Part shown: one piece after another, positions 50,822 through 60,013 of the stretch
Numbering within the stretch: position 1 is the stretch's first letter
How the letters are laid out: each line of letters starts with the position of its first letter
Made by a program: the position numbers and the translations under genes
Assembly (NCBI GenBank): GCA_009731375.1
Contig: BJOX01000213.1
Coordinates: forward strand, 33,462-97,461
From: Paulinella micropora
Taxonomy: Eukaryota; Cercozoa; Imbricatea; Euglyphida
DNA length: 64,000 nt
Reading direction: 5' to 3'
The notes under the pieces: model-generated
The model's database searches: none
Told to the model about the DNA's origin: nothing
Seen by the model: only the letters and a program-made list of their open reading frames with translations

Positions 50822-51258
50822 TGCCAAGCGACCAAAATGGTGGAATTGGCACTTCGCAAACAAACCCACTTATTAAAGGCAACGAACTAAGACGCGATCG
50901 TATGCTAGCAACTAAAAGTGATTTTGAATTGTTAGATAACACAATCTGCAACAACACAAACAACAATTTTATGCTTAATAGATACAATAGAGCCGTTATT
51001 AAACAACGAATGAGAGAGACGCGAGAAATACCAAAAATGAAGCGCAAACTAACACGAAACTTCTCAGCGGAAATCCCGCAACAAGTCCAAACTCGTCCAG
51101 AAAGGAGAGATTTCAAGCCAGTCGTTAATCCGCCTAGTAATTATGCTTTTGGCAGTCCTTACTCACCTTATTTCTACAATTATGCTTCATCACCCCAACC
51201 CTTTGGTGCTGAATATGATAATTATAGATATAATCCAAACTATTTTCAAAACCCATAA
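50821..51258 (+). CDS. Tyr/Asn/Pro-rich C-tail protein, 145 aa
   Basis: It begins MPSDQNGGIGTSQTNPLIKG, overlapping the previous stop by one base. The middle is basic and helical (RMRETREIPKMKRKL) and the last ~35 residues are rich in Tyr, Asn, Ser and Pro. It lies 8 bp before the packaging ATPase gene. It is possibly a small virion protein; no family recognised. Confidence 0.6.
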   Translation: MPSDQNGGIGTSQTNPLIKGNELRRDRMLATKSDFELLDNTICNNTNNNFMLNRYNRAVIKQRMRETREIPKMKRKLTRNFSAEIPQQVQTRPERRDFKPVVNPPSNYAFGSPYSPYFYNYASSPQPFGAEYDNYRYNPNYFQNP

Positions 51259-51266
51259 TATAGTAA

Positions 51267-52169
51267 ATGCCTAGATCTATACATAAAGGATTAATAGCAA
51301 ACAAGTTGCCACGAAAAACACTTTTGAAGCAGAATCTGGAGAAAACCAACATAGAAAAAGCACACGAGGAATTTACTATTGACAGGCCAGTAATAACAGA
51401 GTTAGATAGCAAAAAACCGCCCAAATTTAACAATGACTTGGAAATACAACCAATTAAAACACAAAGAGATGGGGTTGAATTGCTTCCTATTCAAAAAGAA
51501 GGAATATTGCCAGCCATGGGGACTATGGTTATATGTGCAAGCACTGGCGGAGGTAAATCAGTTATGATTTGTAATCTACTCGCCAAAAAGAACATGTTGA
51601 AAGGTTTTTTTGATAGAATAGTCGTCTTTTGTTTAAGCCCGTGTCCAATCTTAGATGACACTCTCAAGTTAAAAAAAGAAGACATAATCAAAGAAGACCG
51701 CCCAGAACTAATGCGCGAAATATTGACTAAACAAAAAGAACTGATTAAAACTAAAGGGTTTAAGAAAGCACCAAAAATATTATTGTTATTGGATGACATT
51801 GCACAGAGTAAAACTTTTCTCAAATCAGAAGTGCTTACCGAGTTGTTTTTTGTTTCAACTCATGCCAAAGTATCCGTGTGGGTCGCAACTCAAAGTTATA
51901 CGCAACTCCCACGAAGAATAAGAATTAACTGCCATTGGATGATTATTTTTAATGGAGTAAGGAGAAGCGAACTTGACAGACTGGCAGATGAATATGAAAG
52001 TCCTTTTCTCACTAAAAAAGAATTTTACAATATGGTTAAATATGCTACGGCAGAACCTTATTCGTTTCTAGCAATTAACAATACGGCTAGTGATAGAACA
52101 ACCCAGTTTAGAAAGAATTTCTCTACCATATTGCGATTAAATAAGGATAGAGATATGACCAATTTATAA
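51267..52169 (+). CDS. FtsK/HerA-type genome-packaging ATPase
   Basis: This is an intact 300-aa protein. An N-terminal ~85 residues precede Walker A (CASTGGGKSVM, residues ~90-100). Walker B is ILLLLDDIA (~171-179) and the downstream polar motif is VATQSYTQLPRRIR (~206-219), the arrangement of the A32-like packaging ATPases of PLVs, virophages and NCLDVs. It would pump viral DNA into the capsid. It is surrounded by co-directional virion-module genes. A 24-bp perfect palindrome covers its stop codon. With TV-Pol it is among the best preserved genes in the window. Confidence 0.88.
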   Translation: MPRSIHKGLIANKLPRKTLLKQNLEKTNIEKAHEEFTIDRPVITELDSKKPPKFNNDLEIQPIKTQRDGVELLPIQKEGILPAMGTMVICASTGGGKSVMICNLLAKKNMLKGFFDRIVVFCLSPCPILDDTLKLKKEDIIKEDRPELMREILTKQKELIKTKGFKKAPKILLLLDDIAQSKTFLKSEVLTELFFVSTHAKVSVWVATQSYTQLPRRIRINCHWMIIFNGVRRSELDRLADEYESPFLTKKEFYNMVKYATAEPYSFLAINNTASDRTTQFRKNFSTILRLNKDRDMTNL

Positions 52170-52186
52170 TTGAATTCAATTATAAA
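52163..52186. terminator. 24-bp perfect palindrome at the ATPase stop
   Basis: The palindrome is centred on GAATTC (TTTATAATTGAA and its complement), includes the TAA of the ATPase gene and is followed by an A/T-run. It would form a strong 12-bp stem in RNA and fits a hairpin-directed 3'-end signal. Confidence 0.6.
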
Positions 52187-52228
52187 CTAATTCAATTAAA
52201 AAGTTTTTTTGTTTCATAATAATATAAT

Positions 52229-52819
52229 ATGTCAGCACAGAAACTATATGCGACCCCTTATCGTCAAGCAATGTCAATTTGGTATAAAGAAAATGGACGA
52301 GGCAAACTTACACCAATTCTCAAGGGAACACCCGAACATGTGGCAATCAGAAAAATAGAAGAAGATATTAAGAGTGGCAAGATTGAAAGTCAAATCCGTC
52401 CAAAAGGACCTAGGGCAAAGAAAACACTTAACGAACCAATTTCCAGCGGACAACCTGACCAAGTGCCAGATGAAGTATTGAAAAGAAAATTGCCAGACAT
52501 AGCACCAGCCCGTAATACAACACCTGCACCAAATGCCAAACCAGTTGAAATGTCTCCAGCACCTAAGGTTGAACAATCCCTACCAAAATCTGTTAATCCC
52601 ACTCCCGTCGCCGTGCCAAAACAAACTACCACAACACCAGCAAGTAAGATAGAAGCAATAGAAGATGCTTCTAAGGAAACTCCACCACCAACTAAGGAAG
52701 TCGCTCAAACTAATGACATTGATGTAAATCAAGCTATGGCGGATTTAAAGAAAATGAAACAGGAAAGAATTACACACAAGAATTTACAAATTATGAAAAA
52801 AATAATTAACGCTAATTGA
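52229..52819 (+). CDS. Pro/Thr-rich virion-module protein, 196 aa
   Basis: It begins MSAQKLYATPYRQAMSIWYK. The N-terminal ~65 residues form a compact, basic, probably folded unit (GRGKLTPILKGTPEHVAIRK). Residues ~80-160 are Pro/Ala/Thr-rich and probably disordered, and the C-terminus is a Lys-rich helix. A TATA-like ATAATATAATATG precedes the start. It is possibly a core or DNA-binding virion protein, by analogy only. Confidence 0.6.
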   Translation: MSAQKLYATPYRQAMSIWYKENGRGKLTPILKGTPEHVAIRKIEEDIKSGKIESQIRPKGPRAKKTLNEPISSGQPDQVPDEVLKRKLPDIAPARNTTPAPNAKPVEMSPAPKVEQSLPKSVNPTPVAVPKQTTTTPASKIEAIEDASKETPPPTKEVAQTNDIDVNQAMADLKKMKQERITHKNLQIMKKIINAN

Positions 52820-52843
52820 TAAAATAATTATTATTGTTATATA

Positions 52844-53239
52844 ATGATTAAAAACTTAAGTGCTTCAACTCGTTTGCCGATTGGCTTTATCGACAAACTC
52901 AACGAAGCAAGCCGACCCGCGAGTGATGGATTTCAACTAAACCAGTTTGAATTGTGGAGTAGTCATGGTGCTCCATTAGTTAATCAACCATTAACTGAAT
53001 TTGGCGATCTCGTCTCACATGAGAAGAGCACTATTCAAAACACATTAACAGACATTTCTGATAACAGAAATGCGGATGTTGTTGATTTAGACACTGCTGT
53101 TAGCAGTTTGGCTTATTTAAAGAAAGCGGTTCAAAATGCTGAGGCAAGAGAGTTTCAATTGACTTCACCACAAGACACAAGACTTGACAATATACAGAAA
53201 TCAGTTGATATTATTAAACAATCCGTTTCAAGTGAATAA
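52844..53239 (+). CDS. Virion-module protein with C-terminal coiled coil, 131 aa
   Basis: It begins MIKNLSASTRLPIGFIDKLN and has a C-terminal heptad-like region (AVSSLAYLKKAVQNAEAREF and beyond). The stop is followed by an AAATAATTATTT palindrome. No family recognised; co-directional with the ATPase and the penton-like gene. Confidence 0.6.
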   Translation: MIKNLSASTRLPIGFIDKLNEASRPASDGFQLNQFELWSSHGAPLVNQPLTEFGDLVSHEKSTIQNTLTDISDNRNADVVDLDTAVSSLAYLKKAVQNAEAREFQLTSPQDTRLDNIQKSVDIIKQSVSSE

Positions 53240-53285
53240 ATAATTATTTTTAATTTCTATTATTATTTTTTTTAGTATAGTAGCA

Positions 53286-53726
53286 TTGCGAATTATAACT
53301 TTGAACTCCGTCAATAAATTGAATTTCGAATTCACTGGTGATACGTATGCTTTTGATTATGATAACAGCACTATTAGCGACAAGATAGGACTGACTGCCG
53401 ATATTTCGGCGGCGGCGAGTGCCACGATGCAATATATCGTAAATCTAATCGGTGAAACGGCCGTTTATGTTCATAGTCGTGCTTTAAATCAATCTGGTTT
53501 AGTTGAAGCAAATGGTAATTTCTCTGTCGTTGGTAAATGCAATCTTGATAAGCCCTATGGAGTCCAGTGCTACTTTGAATCGTCAAACGATGTTGCAGAT
53601 TATGTGTCATTTAATACGTTGAAAAGTTTAAGAACTATTGATATCGTCATTAGAAATGCGCAAGGTAAAGTTTTGGAGGCTTTAAACTTTGAGGTTAGTA
53701 TTCTCTTAAAGGCGTATCATGCGTAA
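53286..53726 (+). CDS. Candidate minor capsid (penton-like) protein, start codon unclear
   Basis: The 146-aa frame is rich in beta-prone segments and ends with TIDIVIRNAQGKVLEALNFEV. Its size, beta character and position after the ATPase fit a single-jelly-roll penton protein of PLVs, but I cannot confirm the fold from motifs. There is no ATG: the frame opens with TTG inside GCATTGCGAATT, so the initiator may have been destroyed by a single extra base or substitution. I call it CDS because the rest is intact. Confidence 0.5.
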   Translation: MRIITLNSVNKLNFEFTGDTYAFDYDNSTISDKIGLTADISAAASATMQYIVNLIGETAVYVHSRALNQSGLVEANGNFSVVGKCNLDKPYGVQCYFESSNDVADYVSFNTLKSLRTIDIVIRNAQGKVLEALNFEVSILLKAYHA

Positions 53727-53750
53727 CAAAAAAAAGAAAATATAAATATA

Positions 53751-53954
53751 ATGACATTTATAGAAAATTTAGATACTCTATTCACTCTAATCAAAAACAT
53801 CAACTTACGACGACGACGACAACATAAACATCTAATTCCCTGCGGTGTTAATATTGACCAGTTTTACATATATTTAAAGAAAAATTACGCACGTAGAACA
53901 GAAAAATTAATCAAGGATAAGGGTTTTGAATATATTAAAAAGAAATTGCCATAG
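53751..53954 (+). CDS. Small basic protein, 67 aa
   Basis: It starts MTFIENLDTLFTLIKNINL at 53,751 and contains an Arg run (LRRRRQHKH) and a Lys-rich C-terminus (RRTEKLIKDKGFEYIKKK). It could be a DNA-condensing core peptide; unknown family. The gene ends before a hairpin that separates it from the convergent receptor-binding-like gene. Confidence 0.55.
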   Translation: MTFIENLDTLFTLIKNINLRRRRQHKHLIPCGVNIDQFYIYLKKNYARRTEKLIKDKGFEYIKKKLP

Positions 53955-53977
53955 AGATAGAAAAGAAAGTTGATGAT

Positions 53978-53996
53978 TAATGCAATTTATGCATTA
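53978..53996. terminator. Hairpin between convergent genes
   Basis: TAATGCA (53,978-53,984), a 5-nt loop and TGCATTA (53,990-53,996) lie midway between the plus-strand gene ending at 53,954 and the minus-strand gene ending at 54,025. Confidence 0.5.
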
Positions 53997-54024
53997 TGTA
54001 TAAATAAAGCATTTTTTTGTTTGT

Positions 54025-55251
54025 TTAAATCTGATCTTCAATCCAGTTTAATGAAGCGTAAATACTTGCCGTTCCACCGCTCGTATTTTGTGCGGATATA
54101 GTAAATGTCTTACCTGACCCTATCTTGATATTATATTGAGACAAATCAATGTATATTGATGAACCACCAGACAACACATATGTGAATATCACACTTCCGC
54201 CCGTTCTTGTTGTCCCCGCCGTATCAACTTCTGCTAACGATGTGTTTGTATCGTAATTTGAATAAAAAGGTGTTCCTCCCAATGTGGTATTAAGCACAAT
54301 TCTTGCGATACACGTTTTAGTATCCGAATTGCTGATACACAAATTCTCAAAGTATATTATATTTTAATGTAATTCGTTTTGCTGTTGAATTTGGCGCGGT
54401 TTCTAATAGTAAATATGGCATTCTCAGTTAATCCTATACTCTTGACATTATCATACGAGTTAGTTATAGCAATAGTCCGATCAGTATTCCCTTCAACTGC
54501 CAAAAACATACTTGCAGTTTTCATTACAACGGATGCCAGACGTGATGAATACGCCTTCGCATAAATAGCAAACGCCGCCTGATCTAATGATGGAGTGGTA
54601 GCAGTGCTCGCATATTTAATCGCATGAATTACTTCCATTCGTCCAGTTCGCGGGTTTTCTATTTTGAATGTAATTTGACCACTGCCCAGATACTGAACAA
54701 CTATTTCAAACACATTCAATTTGGTAAAATCAATCGTGGGGAAGTTTCCAGTATTATTACATTTATCAACATTCCACGCATATTGACTAACCACATTTTC
54801 TACACTTCCCGCCGTTCTTACAACAGACATTCCCAAGTTTGATTGCCTAAAACATAAATTGTCTGCTGGTGAATATATATCGCAATTAAAAGTGGTTGTT
54901 GCAGTGGATGATGGAAACAATGCGGAAAATCTAGCAACCAAGCCCATACCACTTCTATATTTGGCTCTTTCAATAGTCGTAATCTGTGCGGTTGAATTAC
55001 CTGAGGCCGATGTAGTCAAAACCGCCATTGAATTAGCAGTTGATACCACCCCGCCATTAGTCTCCGTTTTGTCAAAGAATCGCGTATTAATACCATATGT
55101 AAATACATTTTGTAATACTGGCGACAGAGTAGCCGTTTGCAATGCGGTTGTTGGTAATGCGTCTTTTATGCTATCAATCAATAGATAAAGAAGACGACGA
55201 CGATGTAGTTGATGACGATGGTGTATTTGTGCTTTGACCAAAAAGGTTCAT
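54025..55251 (-). pseudogene. Receptor-binding-like virion protein, two frame breaks
   Basis: The ATG at 55,251 gives MNLFGQSTNTPSSS, resembling the MNIFGRS start of the 209-aa protein. A frame change near 55,180 leads to the main domain (to 54,357), with ERAKYRSGMGLVARFSALF and ITFKIENPRTGRMEVIHAI. A second break near 54,350 leads to a C-terminal beta domain ending at 54,025 (VLNTTLGGTPFYSNYD, SGKTFTISAQNTSGG). The two domains resemble the lectin-like and C-terminal modules of phage and algal-virus attachment proteins. It probably decorated the capsid and bound host surfaces. Both breaks are short indels, so decay is recent or reflects assembly error. Confidence 0.6.
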
Positions 55252-55275
55252 TTTATATTTTATATTATATAAAAC

Positions 55276-55566
55276 TTGTCAATAATAATACGCACATTGC
55301 CGAGTGATATAGTTGGACATATAAGGACATTTGTTTATTCAGAGATGCCCCAGCCGATTTATGGAGAAGAATTTTGTAATATATGCGGTTTGTCTCGCAC
55401 ATTCCAGTCGCACCCCCCAATTATAGCAGGTAATTTTTATGGTGTAGATAGTATTGAGTTTTTCACAATCTGCTCTATTAAATGCTATAGACGAGAGTCT
55501 AATATTAGAGCAAGATATGGGGAACCGCCTTTAACGTTGTTAAATATTAACCACTTGTTTGCGTAA
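55276..55566 (+). CDS. Small Cys-motif protein, start codon unclear
   Basis: The 96-aa frame opens at a TTG with an F-box-like start (LPSDIVGHIRTFVY) and carries two Cys pairs (FCNICG and ICSIKCY), a possible zinc site. No ATG is present, so the initiator may be lost. It diverges from the receptor-binding-like gene and overlaps the end of the recombinase pseudogene by 27 bp. Function unknown. Confidence 0.45.
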   Translation: MSIIIRTLPSDIVGHIRTFVYSEMPQPIYGEEFCNICGLSRTFQSHPPIIAGNFYGVDSIEFFTICSIKCYRRESNIRARYGEPPLTLLNINHLFA

Positions 55567-56829
55567 TCTCGCACTCCGTCGCACTGGTTTTGCTTCCTCC
55601 GTTTGTTCTTCTTGTGACGTTTCTTTTTTCTCTTTGATAAACTTATTGACAATAACGGCTCCAACTTGCTTAATTGTCGTAGTTTAGTATTTGTAATATT
55701 CGGGTTATCACTGTAAATCTGCTCAAGCAATTTATACTTATCCTCTCTGCTAGCGCTTTTTCCTAATGGTTGATATTTGCTTTCTTTGTCTCCATTTTCG
55801 CTTTTAGTTTCATTAGTATTATTTAAATTCAGACATAAATCTATTTTGCGTCTCAACTCCTCTAATTCTGTTTTAATCCCTTCTGCTTTAATTTCTTCAG
55901 ATCGGCCACATTAACCCAACTATAACTAAATGAAGTGAGCATATCGCCGTGTCCCAACATATTGCTTACCCACGTATTGAAATTCTCTAATTTCGGAATG
56001 GCGAAATTACTATACGACAAACTAGCATAGTTTTCGCAACATACTGCTTTTCTGCGTGTATTCCGATAGCCAAGGGAAGATTTTGATAATTCTTTTATTT
56101 AGTTCATTATTCTTTTGTTTATCAAGCACACCCTCGCTGTTGATGATGACTGCTTTTTTCTTTTTGAAATGGTTCCGTATTGAATTTACTTGTTCTATTA
56201 CGAACTGGGGAGTAAAAAGGACAACAGGCCTCTCAGTCCAATTCTTTTTTGTCCTTCCCTCTTTTTTGCTAAGTTATTCACTCGCAACCAAGAAGGTTTA
56301 TCTGGTATCAATTCATACGTGTTTTTATCAAATATTTCCACAGGCCTTGCTCCAATTGCTATCATCAAAGCAAGTAGTTTAAGATAAGGGTATCATATCA
56401 TTCATTTTAGCCATTACATCACGGACATCAATTTGTATTTTTTGTTCATTTTTGGCTTTGACATCTTTCTTATACCCCTCAACTATATCAATCCGCTCGT
56501 CTTCATTCAGATTAAAATACTTATCCAGTTTGCTCATTTCATATACTTTTTCACTTTGATAAGGCTCTATTGCTTTTTTTCTCACCTCAGAAAGTCTTTG
56601 TCTTCTACTATTCAAATTTGGATACACAATAGCATATTTCGGATATATAACTTTTAGTGCCTCAAGCACCTCTTCATCACTCGTTGGTGCGCTAATAGCG
56701 ATATAATAGCATTATGAAAGGTGATACTTGGTTTTAACTCACTATCGTAGAAGTTGGACACGACTTCATAAATTTTACTTTCAGTAGTAGCAACTCTTAA
56801 CTGCCTAACAAATCATCTTCGCTCCACAT
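55540..56829 (-). pseudogene. Tyrosine recombinase, possibly telomere-resolvase-like, multiply frameshifted
   Basis: Pieces in three frames line up as one ~430-codon gene from an ATG at 56,829 (MWSEDDLLG). They give LALMIAIGARPVEIFDK (Arg I motif, ~56,340), a Lys-containing stretch after it, RRKAVCCENYASLSY (Arg II region, ~56,040), NMLGHGDMLTSFSYSWV (LGH box with the Tyr nucleophile, ~55,950) and a long Lys-rich C-terminal tail (to 55,540). The LGH-T-Y-plus-WV pattern and extended C-terminus recall protelomerases as well as integrase-type tyrosine recombinases. Breaks occur near 56,790, 56,700, 56,390, 56,220, 56,050 and 55,905. Tyrosine recombinases are known in several virophages and PLVs. 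The telomere-resolvase reading is inference. Confidence 0.55.
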
Positions 56830-56892
56830 CTTAGTATATTTAAGACAAGTCTATTTTAATTATAGGTTGGACTTTTTTTTAATAAAATAGTG

Positions 56893-57136
56893 AATTCATC
56901 GCCATCAATGTCGGCAAACATTCGTTGGGGTTTTATTTGTTTTCCATTAATACTTCATAGTATTGCTTTTGGTCATCGGGCGTTTTTTCAATCAATTCAA
57001 TGAAATCCTCTTGGCATGGCACGGCGGTAAATTGTTTATTCCCCGACTTGATAAGAACCGCATCTTGTGGTTTATCTCTCAGTGCTTCTTCTTGTTTCCA
57101 ATACCATTGTTCATTGGTCAGTGTCGGCGCGGTCAT
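56893..57136 (-). pseudogene. Primase N-terminus within the right terminal repeat
   Basis: It starts MTAPTLTNEQWYWKQEEALR at 57,136 and matches the start of the primase-helicase at 32,146 for about 80 codons, with an early stop after YYEVLMENK caused by a small insertion. It is only present because the terminal repeat reaches into the gene. Confidence 0.75.
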
Positions 57137-57276
57137 ATTATATAGTTGCTCGGATTTTTTTATAAAAATAAATTAATTATTCTATATATCCGTATATCCA
57201 TGTATATCATTGTCTTTAATAGGAAATTATAATTTTTTATATATCGTTATGACAAAAAAACAACTTCTTTCTTTTC

Positions 57277-57789
57277 TTACTTATTCAAGCACCCGCATTG
57301 AATAAATCCTTTGTATTGTCCGCAATGTTCGCAATACTTCAATCTATTTATTAATCAGGCTTTGTGATAATACTTGTCTCTATTTGGATACTTTTCCACT
57401 ACCTTTTTTGGAATTGCCCTATTGCTTTTACAATAGCAACAGAATTTAATGTTTGGATTGTCAATGGTGCGGATAAGCAATGACAGGTCTTCGTTCATTT
57501 TGTCGTTTTCAAACCGCTTGATACATTCAGAGTCTAGCACCATTTCGCTCCCGTTTTTTACATTTTTTATGATGTAGTTTTTTGTAATCTCGTGCGAGCA
57601 ACAACAATATTGTTCTTTCCCTTTCTCTATACGATCTACAAGTTTCCAGTCGGCCGTGTTCCACTTTCCATCGGGTGATATAAATGAAACGGCATTAACT
57701 AGATTTAAGAAGTAATTTCCATTCACGTAATCCAAATGAAGTTGTAAGTCTTCATACGTCCAGTATGATCGGCTGTGAGAGGTGTCCAT
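57277..57789 (-). pseudogene. Cys-rich zinc-ribbon-like protein (right terminal copy), single nonsense change
   Basis: It starts MDTSHSRSYWTYEDLQLH at 57,789 and is open for 144 codons. A TGA then replaces a Cys codon that the left copy has (YYHKTC), after which the frame continues with YCEHCGQ and QCGC to 57,277. Eight or more Cys/His ligands suggest two zinc sites. Upstream TATATATA may be its promoter. The lost Cys is one of the presumed metal ligands. Confidence 0.7.
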
Positions 57790-57830
57790 AGTTTATATAA
57801 TAGTATATATATTTTTATATATAAAATAAA

Positions 57831-58058
57831 TTATATAATGTTTAACATACTATTACGAAAAGCCCATAATTCAAGCAATTCGGCTTTTTGTTTTTCGTAT
57901 TTCTCCTTCCGCAGTAATTTTATTCTCTCTTGGTTCTTATAATAGTATGCCTTCGCATTTTCCCTATTCTTATCAGGATGAGCCTTCAAAAATGCTTTCG
58001 CCCTTTCCCTTCTCCGTTGAACCATTTCTTCCTTGGTGAATTGAGGTGTCCTTGGCAT
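57831..58058 (-). CDS. Small basic Lys-rich protein (right terminal copy)
   Basis: This encodes 75 aa, starting MPRTPQFTKEEMVQRRRERA at 58,058. It shares the AKAFLKAHPDKNR core and helical Lys/Glu tail with the left copy at 31,224 and, more distantly, with 5,262. Intact. The upstream region shares blocks with both other copies. Possible terminal DNA-binding protein. Confidence 0.65.
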   Translation of the reverse strand: MPRTPQFTKEEMVQRRRERAKAFLKAHPDKNRENAKAYYYKNQERIKLLRKEKYEKQKAELLELWAFRNSMLNII

Positions 58059-58824
58059 TATGACTCCTATATATAATTATATTATTTTAATTATTTTAAA
58101 TAGAAAATCCACCAGTCTTCAAAAACGCGAAAACGCCGTTGTGGCGACTTGGACACTTGAGAGTGGTATTAAGCAGGCTAAAGGAGACAATTCTTCTTAG
58201 TATTAATAGTGTCCAGGGTTCCGACCCGTTTTTTTAGAATTTTTTTAAGAGGGGGTATAATAAAAAGGGGAGAGGGAAAAAAATTTACTTTTTTTAATAA
58301 AAGGTTGGACAGGTTGGACAATATAAAAAATGTGTAATACGAAGAAGAATTATATAATAAATATTGAAATTTAATAACAAAAAAGTGTCCAACCTTTGAA
58401 AAACCGACTTGGCCGTGGCCGACCATGGGGTTGGCCACCAATAGGAGAAGATATTTTCACTCACCCTGCTCTTGTATTCATCCAAAAAAATATCGTTATG
58501 GCGAAGGTAATATTAGATTTATAAGCAAAAAAAAACGATACAGACGAAAAAAAAATTAAAAGGTTAGGGTAGCGGAGTGTAAAACATCCTTTGGAATTGA
58601 ACCCGCAACCTAAAATTTCAATGACTACCTTCATACCCATTGGTTTTACCTCCCCCACAACCTACCAGTCATATAGGAAAAAAAGTGTTTGAAGTATTAT
58701 CCACACGCCAAATTCTAGAAAATTCTATTTTTGCGAATATGTCCATCATCCGTTTGGTCGTTTGGTGACCAAAGAACCAAAAGGAATTTTGCAGATTTTC
58801 ACTGAGGCGACCAAAAGAGTTTCT
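58059..58824. other. Non-coding right end of element B
   Basis: I see no credible gene. The inner part (to ~58,470) is terminal-repeat sequence with GGTTGGACAGGTTGGACA at 58,303-58,320. A block at 58,490-58,507 is the inverse of 30,412-30,429. The outer part is AT-rich; near 58,570-58,650 the minus strand contains GCGGGTTCAATTCC, superficially tRNA T-arm-like, but it does not fold as a tRNA. Short GTTTGGTCGTTTGGTGACC-type repeats precede the coiled-coil gene. Confidence 0.5.
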
Positions 58825-59362
58825 ATGTCAGGGGAACTAATTCCGAGAGAAAATAAAACCAAAAATGATTGGTTGGAAAATTTAGAAATACAAAAACTTA
58901 GCAAGGAACGGCTTATGAAAAGCAAAATAATATGCGAAGAAAGAATTTCTAAAGCAGATAAAGAAATTGCACGTCTCATTGAAAAGAAACAGACAGACAT
59001 AATTAAGGTTGATGCTATCAATGAGATGTTAAAACGAATGACTATTGAAAATAATGAAGTAGAGGAGGATAAACTTATTCGCTTGAGAAAAAAGAAATTG
59101 GAACAGAAAAAAAGTAAAGAAATTGATAATTTTTATAGGTGGAAAAAAGATAATCGTGGACAACTTTCCGCTATTGTCATGAATAATATTCGCTGGAATT
59201 GAGAACGAGCATTTATCGTTTAATGCTTCTTTCAACAAATATTCCAGTGATGGTATTAATGAATATGTAAATGATAGCATTAATAGCACTATTAAAAGTA
59301 AAAACGATAGAAACATGCACAGAGTCTTCAGAACCGAGAGTGTGGATAGCAACTCGGAATAA
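58825..59362 (+). pseudogene. Coiled-coil protein, frame-shifted near its C-terminus (copy 2)
   Basis: The start MSGELIPRENKTKNDW at 58,825 matches copy 1 at 9217. The conserved heptad-like body contains LIEKKQTDIIKVDAINEMLKR-like sequence (its ends are quoted only as motifs). The first frame stops at 59,202; homology to copy 1 resumes in another frame (HLSFNASFNKY) and ends at 59,362. Two structured elements follow. Unknown function; both copies are paired with a two-exon gene. Confidence 0.6.
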
Positions 59363-59397
59363 AAAGACTTAGTGCAAAAATGGTTTTTTTTAAAACC

Positions 59398-59460
59398 AGG
59401 GGTTTAAACCCCACTTTTATTCAAAGAAATTTCTACTACACATGCTTTTTGGTGTGTGTG
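59398..59460. terminator. Conserved double hairpin downstream of coiled-coil copy 2
   Basis: GGGGTTTAAACCCC is a perfect palindrome beginning near 59,399. It is followed by a stem formed by CTACTACACA and TGTGTGGTAG (~59,432-59,464). The same order of stems and intervening TTCAAAGAAATTT-type sequence occurs after copy 1 (9,780-9,872). Here it lies between the coiled-coil gene and the next start codon (59,468), so it may act as a 3' signal or 5' leader element. Confidence 0.5.
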
Positions 59461-59467
59461 GTAGACT

Positions 59468-59950
59468 ATGGGAGAGCCGAACCAACTAGCCGATCAAGTC
59501 GGCGGAATCAACCTCAATCCTGCTCCTGCGGGTAAGTCCTAACTCTATTGTTTCTTTTTTATGTCAATGAATGTGGTTGTAGGTTTCTGGAAGCCTTGGA
59601 ATGAAGTTGAAAAAAAAGCCCCACCAGAGACGAAAGACGCGCAATTTGTTCGCGTTTCTGCTGGGTTTGCGGGTGTTGGGATGCTAGATGGTTTGAGTGC
59701 TTTCTCAAGCGATGTCAAGTATTATAGTCATAGGGTTAGCGAGCGAAACGAGAATTATCTTTTCGCTTGGGTGCCTGTGGATAAAACCATGAGAAACCCA
59801 AGAAAGAAAACTTACTTTCTTGTTTCTCTCAAGTTTGGGGAAGTTGGGGAAGAGGAGGAGGAAATCCTGGTTTTTCCTTCTCTCTCTGCCATAATGAAAA
59901 AAGTTGGTGATAAGGAAGAATCCATCAATTGGATTGTCCCCATTTTTTAA
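59468..59950 (+). CDS. Two-exon gene of unknown function with a 51-nt GT-AG intron
   Basis: Exon 1 (59,468-59,531) starts MGEPNQLADQVGG. The intron 59,532-59,582 begins GTAAGTCC, contains a CTAAC-like branch-point candidate and ends TTGTAG. Exon 2 (59,583-59,950) continues with FWKPWNEVEKK. The join is in phase 1 and gives 143 aa. Without splicing, exon 1 runs into a stop within four codons. The protein ends with a mixed beta/charged domain (VSLKFGEVGEEEEE) and is of unknown family. Size, exon layout and neighbour resemble the gene at 8,892, though sequence similarity is weak. It ends 63 bp before palindrome 2. Confidence 0.65.
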
Positions 59951-60013
59951 AACCTTTTTATTAAATGAAAGGGTTTCTCATTGTGTCGTTTTATTTTTGT
60001 TGTCCTCACTGCT

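Larger units (their letters stand above)
56893..58470. repeat. Right terminal inverted repeat of element B
   Basis: Inverted, diverged copy of 30,820-32,384 containing, from inside out, the primase start, the Cys-rich gene, the small basic gene and the GTCCAACCTGTCC motif. It lacks the Lys-rich gene (30,428-30,757) seen at the left. Inner homology ends at GATGGCGATGAATT (complement of 56,893-56,906). Confidence 0.75.

Noticed and set aside
58570-58680. tRNA-like sequence on the minus strand (GCGGGTTCAATTCC)
   Set aside because: The T-arm 3' strand does not pair and no acceptable anticodon or D arm can be drawn around it.
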